From positions 1 through 9,452 of the forward strand of contig CAMDGJ010000106.1 of the NCBI GenBank assembly GCA_945897545.1: a DNA stretch of 9,452 nucleotides, read 5' to 3'. The DNA comes from Flavobacterium psychrophilum (GTDB lineage Bacteria; Bacteroidota; Bacteroidia; Flavobacteriales; Flavobacteriaceae). Shown here one piece after another: positions 5,347 to 9,452 of the stretch; within the stretch, counting starts at the first letter, position 1; each line of letters opens with the position of its first letter. The translations under genes were made by a program, and so were the position numbers. The notes beneath the pieces are model-generated. The model made no database searches. It saw only the letters and a list, made by a program, of their open reading frames with translations, and was not told the DNA's origin.

Positions 5347-7352
5347 TGAGGAAAATAATTTTTTTATTGGTTGTTTTTTTGGCTTTTGCCAAAGGAAATT
5401 CACAAATACTTGATCCAGTAAAATGGACAACTAAAATCGAGAAAAAATCAGAAAGCAACTATATACTTACTTTTGAAGGCTTTATAGAAAACGAATGGCA
5501 TATCTATTCGCAGTTTACTCCTGACGGAGGACCATTACCATTGGAAGTAATTTTTAAAAACCAAAAAGGAAATTTCAATTTAGTTGGCAAAGCCAAAGAA
5601 GGGAAAACCACCACTGCTTACAATGATGTTTTTGAAGTAAATGAAACGTTCTTTGTGAAAAATGCACAAATTCAGCAAGAGATTGTTTTGATAAACACCA
5701 AAATTTCAAAAATTGAAGTGGCTTTAAACTACCAAGTATGTAAAGATGCGTGCATCAATCAAGAGAAAAAATTCACTTTTACTATTCCATCTACCACAAA
5801 GAATGATATTGAGACTATTGCAAATGACACTGCTAAAATAAGTCCAACAGTTTCAAAAACAGAAGAAATTAAAGACGCTGTAGTCTCAGTTCCAAAAGTT
5901 AATGTTGCTTCACCGAAACCTGCATCACAACGAGGATTATGGTCTATATTTTTTATTGCCTTTTTATCAGGATTTGCCGCTTTGCTCACGCCTTGTGTTT
6001 TCCCGATGATTCCTATGACGGTAAGTTTTTTTACAAAACAAAGTAAATCAAAAGCAAAAGGGATTGAAAACGCAATCATTTATGGAGTTGCCATCATTTC
6101 GATTTATGTAATATTAGGATTATTGGTAACTTGTATTTTTGGTGCCGATGCCTTGAATGCTTTGTCAACAAATGTTTGGTTTAACATTATTTTCTTCGTT
6201 TTATTGATTGTTTTTGCAGCATCCTTTCTAGGAGCTTTCGAAATTATGTTGCCTAATTCTTGGGCAAACAAAGTCGATAGTCAAGCCGATAGAGGCGGAA
6301 TTATTGGTATATTATTTATGGCATTGGCGTTAGCGATAGTGTCGTTTTCTTGTACTGGACCTATTGTAGGAACACTTTTAGTTGAAGCCGCTTCGAAAGG
6401 TGGAATTGCGCCAATTATAGGAATGTTTGGATTTTCATTGGCACTAGCTTTGCCATTTATGCTTTTCGCTATGTTTCCGGGTTGGATGCATTCTTTACCA
6501 AAATCAGGTGGATGGCTCAATACAGTAAAAGTCTTTTTAGGTTTTCTGGAATTGGCTTTAGCGTTCAAATTTTTATCCAATGCTGATTTGGTTTTACAAT
6601 TGCATTTATTAGAAAGAGAAGTGTTCTTAGCGATTTGGATTGCTATTTTTGGAACATTAGCCTTCTATTTGTTTGGTAAAATTTCTTTGCCGCACGATAG
6701 TCCATTGCCCCATATTTCAGTAGGTAGACTGTCTTTAGGATTATTGGTTTTGACTTTTACAATTTATATGATTCCGGGACTTTGGGGAGCACCATTGAAA
6801 TTAATCAATGCCTTTCCGCCTCCGATGGAATATAGCGAAAGTCCACTCGGATTTGGCAGTTCAGGAAACAATACTTCGGCTACAGTTTTGCCCGATGGAG
6901 CTATACTTGGCCCTCATCAAATAGTGGTTTTTGATGATTATGAAAAAGGTATGGCTTACGCCAAAACTGTAAATAAACCTATAATGCTTGATTTTACTGG
7001 TTATGCTTGTGTTAATTGCAGAAAGATGGAGAATAATGTTTGGTCAGATGAACGAGTTTTATCCATTTTAAAAAATGAAGTTATTCTGATTTCTTTATAT
7101 GTTGATGACAAGCGTGATTTGCCGAAAAGTGAACAGTTTATTTCTAAAACTACAGGATCTGAAATTGAAACAATAGGGGATAAGTGGGCAGATTTTATGA
7201 TTTCAAAATACAAAACTAACACTCAACCTTTGTATGTATTGACTGACTTGAGCGGAAACAGCTTGAACAAAACAACGCCAACGATTAGTTACACTAGTGT
7301 TGAAGAATATGAAAGTTGGTTGAGAACTGGAATTTCCAAGTTCAAGAAATAG
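5346..7352 (+). CDS. dsbD: thiol:disulfide interchange protein DsbD
   Basis: Inner-membrane electron conduit that takes reducing equivalents from cytoplasmic thioredoxin to periplasmic thiol proteins such as disulfide isomerases and cytochrome c maturation factors. All three modules are present in 668 residues. A signal peptide (1-19) leads to the periplasmic N-terminal domain with its redox pair in VCKDACIN (C132, C136). A Ser/Thr/Lys-rich linker (about 150-195) precedes the polytopic domain (about 197-482), whose essential cysteines are C217 in TPCVFPM and C336 in SFSCTGP. The C-terminal thioredoxin-like domain has ACVNC (C555, C558) and a cis-proline at QPLY (P628). The C-X3-C spacing of the N-terminal pair is tighter than the C-X5-C of E. 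coli DsbD. The ATG overlaps the tilS stop (TAATG), which indicates translational coupling, and a terminator follows 20 bases downstream. Confidence 0.95.
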   Translation: MRKIIFLLVVFLAFAKGNSQILDPVKWTTKIEKKSESNYILTFEGFIENEWHIYSQFTPDGGPLPLEVIFKNQKGNFNLVGKAKEGKTTTAYNDVFEVNETFFVKNAQIQQEIVLINTKISKIEVALNYQVCKDACINQEKKFTFTIPSTTKNDIETIANDTAKISPTVSKTEEIKDAVVSVPKVNVASPKPASQRGLWSIFFIAFLSGFAALLTPCVFPMIPMTVSFFTKQSKSKAKGIENAIIYGVAIISIYVILGLLVTCIFGADALNALSTNVWFNIIFFVLLIVFAASFLGAFEIMLPNSWANKVDSQADRGGIIGILFMALALAIVSFSCTGPIVGTLLVEAASKGGIAPIIGMFGFSLALALPFMLFAMFPGWMHSLPKSGGWLNTVKVFLGFLELALAFKFLSNADLVLQLHLLEREVFLAIWIAIFGTLAFYLFGKISLPHDSPLPHISVGRLSLGLLVLTFTIYMIPGLWGAPLKLINAFPPPMEYSESPLGFGSSGNNTSATVLPDGAILGPHQIVVFDDYEKGMAYAKTVNKPIMLDFTGYACVNCRKMENNVWSDERVLSILKNEVILISLYVDDKRDLPKSEQFISKTTGSEIETIGDKWADFMISKYKTNTQPLYVLTDLSGNSLNKTTPTISYTSVEEYESWLRTGISKFKK

Positions 7353-7372
7353 TATAAATTTTATATTAACAT

Positions 7373-7413
7373 AAAGCTTCTGGTCTTATTTTAAGGCTGG
7401 AAGCTTTTTTTTT
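7373..7413 (+). terminator. Rho-independent terminator of the pabB-tilS-dsbD operon
   Basis: AAAGCTTC (7373-7380) pairs with GAAGCTTT (7400-7407). The stem continues inward through G-U wobbles and G-C pairs to 7387/7393, closing a five-base loop. Nine Ts (7405-7413) follow the GC core of the right arm. It lies 20 bases after the dsbD stop codon. Confidence 0.85.
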
Positions 7414-7532
7414 GGAATTAAAATGTATGAATGTATTAAAACTATTTGTGGATAATGTTAAAATAAATCATAAAAAGATTAATATAAAATTAGCCACAAA
7501 TGATATTAATTACTATAAATTATTAATTATAC

Positions 7533-7567
7533 AAAAAAAAACACCCTAAAAACGAATTTTCAGGGTG
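7533..7567 (-). terminator. Rho-independent terminator of amtB
   Basis: Read on the minus strand, CACCCT (7567-7562) pairs with AGGGTG (7547-7542). After one mismatch, four A-U pairs close a UUCG tetraloop (7556-7553). The downstream arm runs into nine Us (7541-7533). It lies about 25 bases beyond the amtB stop. No T-run follows on the plus side, so it acts in one direction only. Confidence 0.87.
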
Positions 7568-7591
7568 CCTTGATTTATTAAAGAAAATGTC

Positions 7592-8917
7592 TTACAAAAA
7601 TTCTCCGTGTTGAGAAATGTCTAATCCTAATTCTTCTTTTTCTTCGCTTACTCTTAGTGGTGTAATTTTATTTACAATAAAAAATAGAGCATAAGAAGCT
7701 GCAAAAGCGAATATAGATACAAGAACTAATGCTTTTAATTGAATTAAAAACAAAGTAGCATCACCATAAATTAAACCTTGATTATCACCTACAATTGCAT
7801 TTACGGATTTAGAAGCAAAAACACCGGTTAAAAGCATACCAACCATACCACCAACACCGTGACAAGCAAATACATCTAAAGCATCATCAATTTTGCCTTT
7901 AGGAAAATTACTCACTACTAGATTACTCACGATACTAGCAATAAGTCCAATGGCAAGCGCAGAAGGTATTGTAACAAAACCAGCAGCAGGTGTAATGGCA
8001 ACTAATCCAACCACAGCTCCAATACAAGCGCCCATTGCAGAAAGTTTGTGTCCAAGAATTTTGTCTAAAAATACCCATCCCATTGCAGCAGCAGCGGCAG
8101 CAACTGTTGTAGTTCCTAATGCTTGAGCAGCAAGTCCATTTGCTCCTACAGCAGATCCTGCATTGAAACCGAACCAACCGAACCATAACAAACCAGTACC
8201 TAATAATACATAAGTAACACGTGCAGGGTTTGATTTTTCAGATTTTCTTTTTCCTAAGAACATGGCTCCAGCTAAAGCAGCCCAGCCAGCACTCATGTGT
8301 ACAACTGTTCCACCAGCGAAATCTAAAACTCCCCAACCGAAGAATATTCCATCAGGATGCCAAGTCATATGACACAATGGAGCGTAAACGAAAAGTATGA
8401 ATAAAACCATAAATAACAAATATGCCCAAAAGCGAACACGTTCTGCGAAAGCTCCTGTTATCAAAGCAGGTGTAATAATGGCAAATTTTGCTTGAAATAA
8501 GGCAAATAATAGAAAAGGAATAGTTGGAGCTAATTCCCAAGCAGTATTAGCGCTCACTCCTTGAAAAAACATATTTGTTGATGGATCACCAATAAATCCT
8601 CCTATTGAAGGTCCAAAACACAATCCAAAACCAACTACAACCCAAAGTACAGTGACAATTACCATAGCTATAAAGCTTTGAAGTACAGTACTAATTACAT
8701 TCTTTTTGCCTACCATTCCGCCGTAAAAGAAACCTAGTCCTGGCGTCATTAACAATACAAGTCCTGTTGCCGCTAACATCCAAGCTGTATCACCAGTATC
8801 TAATTTTAGGTCAACAACGTGTGCTCCTAATGTAGTACTTTCTGGAAATAAAAAAATTGAGAAAACGGTTAACACTAGAATTGTGATCAATATCACACTT
8901 AAAATAATCTTTCGCAT
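7592..8917 (-). CDS. amtB: ammonium transporter, Amt family
   Basis: Trimeric inner-membrane channel that takes up ammonium. The 441 residues start with a signal-like hydrophobic segment (1-24), followed by eleven predicted helices. Family landmarks: FFYGGMVGKKN (63-73), AIITPALITGAFAERVRF (146-163), LDFAGGTVVHMSAG (198-211) with pore histidine H207 and the structural aspartate D199, FGWFGFNAGSA (246-256), DDALDVFACHGVGGMVG (344-360) with the second pore histidine H353, and a cytoplasmic tail carrying EELGLDISQHGE (428-439). In related transporters that tail docks the PII protein GlnK. No glnK-type gene is adjacent in the window; one might lie elsewhere. Transcribed alone from the minus strand with its own terminator. 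Nitrogen control is likely, but no clear regulator site or sigma-54 promoter was recognised upstream. Confidence 0.95.
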   Translation of the reverse strand: MRKIILSVILITILVLTVFSIFLFPESTTLGAHVVDLKLDTGDTAWMLAATGLVLLMTPGLGFFYGGMVGKKNVISTVLQSFIAMVIVTVLWVVVGFGLCFGPSIGGFIGDPSTNMFFQGVSANTAWELAPTIPFLLFALFQAKFAIITPALITGAFAERVRFWAYLLFMVLFILFVYAPLCHMTWHPDGIFFGWGVLDFAGGTVVHMSAGWAALAGAMFLGKRKSEKSNPARVTYVLLGTGLLWFGWFGFNAGSAVGANGLAAQALGTTTVAAAAAAMGWVFLDKILGHKLSAMGACIGAVVGLVAITPAAGFVTIPSALAIGLIASIVSNLVVSNFPKGKIDDALDVFACHGVGGMVGMLLTGVFASKSVNAIVGDNQGLIYGDATLFLIQLKALVLVSIFAFAASYALFFIVNKITPLRVSEEKEELGLDISQHGEFL

Positions 8918-9022
8918 AGTATAGTTTTTTAGTTATTAATTTTGCTAAAAGTATATAAATGATTTCATACCCCCTAAAAAAATATATTGATGACTGTTAT
9001 TTTTATTAAATTTATAATTTGA

Positions 9023-9041
9023 ACCCTATAATTTTATGGGT
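9023..9041. other. small hairpin / inverted repeat upstream of amtB
   Basis: ACCC-ATAA pairs with TTAT-GGGT around a TT loop, giving an 8-bp stem with one bulged T (9027). It sits about 106-124 bases upstream of the amtB ATG, in the 179-base stretch between amtB and the pseudogene. It is not followed by a T-run in either direction, so it is not an obvious terminator; it could be an operator. The rest of 8918-9096 is plain AT-rich DNA in which I see nothing else clear. Confidence 0.3.
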
Positions 9042-9096
9042 AAAAGATTAAATAACACTAAAAATTGCAATTTGTCAATACGGTTTTATGATAAAA

Positions 9097-9452
9097 TTAA
9101 GATAATTGAGTTACCAAATACTCCAAATCTGCAATGTAATGGGTGGCAGTTATAACAATTCTATTGAGTTTTCCAGACTCATTTGTATACTTAAATGAAG
9201 AAGGAATAATTTTATTTTCCATTAATTTTTTGCAAATCAACTTACCTTCAAAATAAATAATGGGGTAGGAGGAATCGAATATGAATTTCTCTCTATTAAT
9301 AAAATGAAGATTAAAATAGTTCAGGTGTTGTTCTAATTTTAGTTTTTAGGAGCGGTAGATTTCCTCTGCATTGTGATACGTTTCTAAAAAGGCAGGATTC
9401 ATTCCAGCCGCTTCTATACCTGTATTTTCTTTTTTAGAGATTCAATAAAAGC
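9097..9452 (-). pseudogene. decayed aminotransferase gene (KBL / 8-amino-7-oxononanoate synthase type), 3' end
   Basis: Read on the minus strand, the last 82 codons (9345 to 9100, TAA at 9099-9097) encode a coherent C-terminal segment: YPIIYFEGKLICKKLMENKI, then SFKYTNESGKLNRIVITATH, then a short helix. The pattern of a strand, a 'L...gi....f' helix and 'g.lRIvitatHt.edle.L' is the C-terminal domain of PLP-dependent class I/II aminotransferases of the alpha-oxoamine synthase group. An in-frame TAA at 9348-9346 interrupts it; upstream of that, the same frame reads GIEAAGMNPAFLETYHNAEE, which fits the preceding part of the family. Close to the window edge the coherent reading moves to another frame (AFIESLKK) across the A-rich tract at about 9425-9435. 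Thus there is one nonsense codon plus one frameshift in about 350 bases. The PLP lysine region lies outside the window, so substrate and exact subfamily are open. Confidence 0.6.

Noticed and set aside
7893..8186. Frames of 77-83 residues opposite or out of frame with amtB
   Set aside because: They are shadows of the highly conserved transporter reading frame, with Cys-rich or Ala-rich compositions that reflect its codons.
8946..8953. TACTTTTA on the minus strand as a possible amtB -7 box
   Set aside because: The last consensus base (G) is missing and no -33 TTG lies at the right distance, so it is too weak to list. No sigma-54 type GG/GC pair was found either.
1..9452. CRISPR arrays, rRNA, tRNA, riboswitches, insertion sequences, phage genes
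   Set aside because: No spaced direct repeats of CRISPR size, no tRNA cloverleaf or CCA end, no transposase or integrase motifs and no structured leader upstream of any gene were recognised by eye.

Overview
The window looks like chromosomal DNA from a member of the Bacteroidota, most likely a Flavobacterium-like Flavobacteriaceae. The DNA is AT-rich, Shine-Dalgarno sequences are essentially absent, promoters fit the Bacteroidota pattern (TTG, a spacer, then TAnnTTTG), and the gene families have a flavobacterial character. The assignment rests on sequence style and remembered family features; no search was run.

Layout. At the left edge (1-115) is the 3' end of an Lrp/AsnC-type regulator gene. 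It is followed by a small overlapping type II toxin-antitoxin pair (166-691): a putative-addiction-module antitoxin and a RelE/ParE-family toxin. A short interval made largely of ATTGNN hexamers carries a good promoter for a complete dihydrolipoyl dehydrogenase gene (791-2194). That gene ends at a strong hairpin shared with the convergent DoxX-family membrane protein gene (2252-2626, minus strand).

Divergent from the DoxX gene, a compact plus-strand operon runs from 2722 to 7352. It holds aminodeoxychorismate synthase component I (pabB, TTG start), tRNA-Ile lysidine synthetase (tilS), and a full-length thiol:disulfide interchange protein DsbD that overlaps tilS by one base. A Rho-independent terminator follows at 7373-7413. 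On the minus strand lies an AmtB ammonium transporter (7592-8917) with its own terminator. The right edge (9097-9452) holds the decayed 3' end of an aminotransferase gene of the KBL/8-amino-7-oxononanoate synthase type, broken by a nonsense codon and a frameshift.

Functionally this is mostly housekeeping: central carbon metabolism (Lpd), folate precursor synthesis (PabB), tRNA decoding (TilS), periplasmic thiol redox (DsbD) and nitrogen uptake (AmtB). The toxin-antitoxin pair and the pseudogene are the accessory elements. The less ordinary signals are two degenerate short-unit repeat tracts: TTCAGTN heptamers inside the pabB reading frame, and ATTGNN hexamers that supply the -33 element of the lpd promoter. 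I see no convincing undescribed multi-gene system here.
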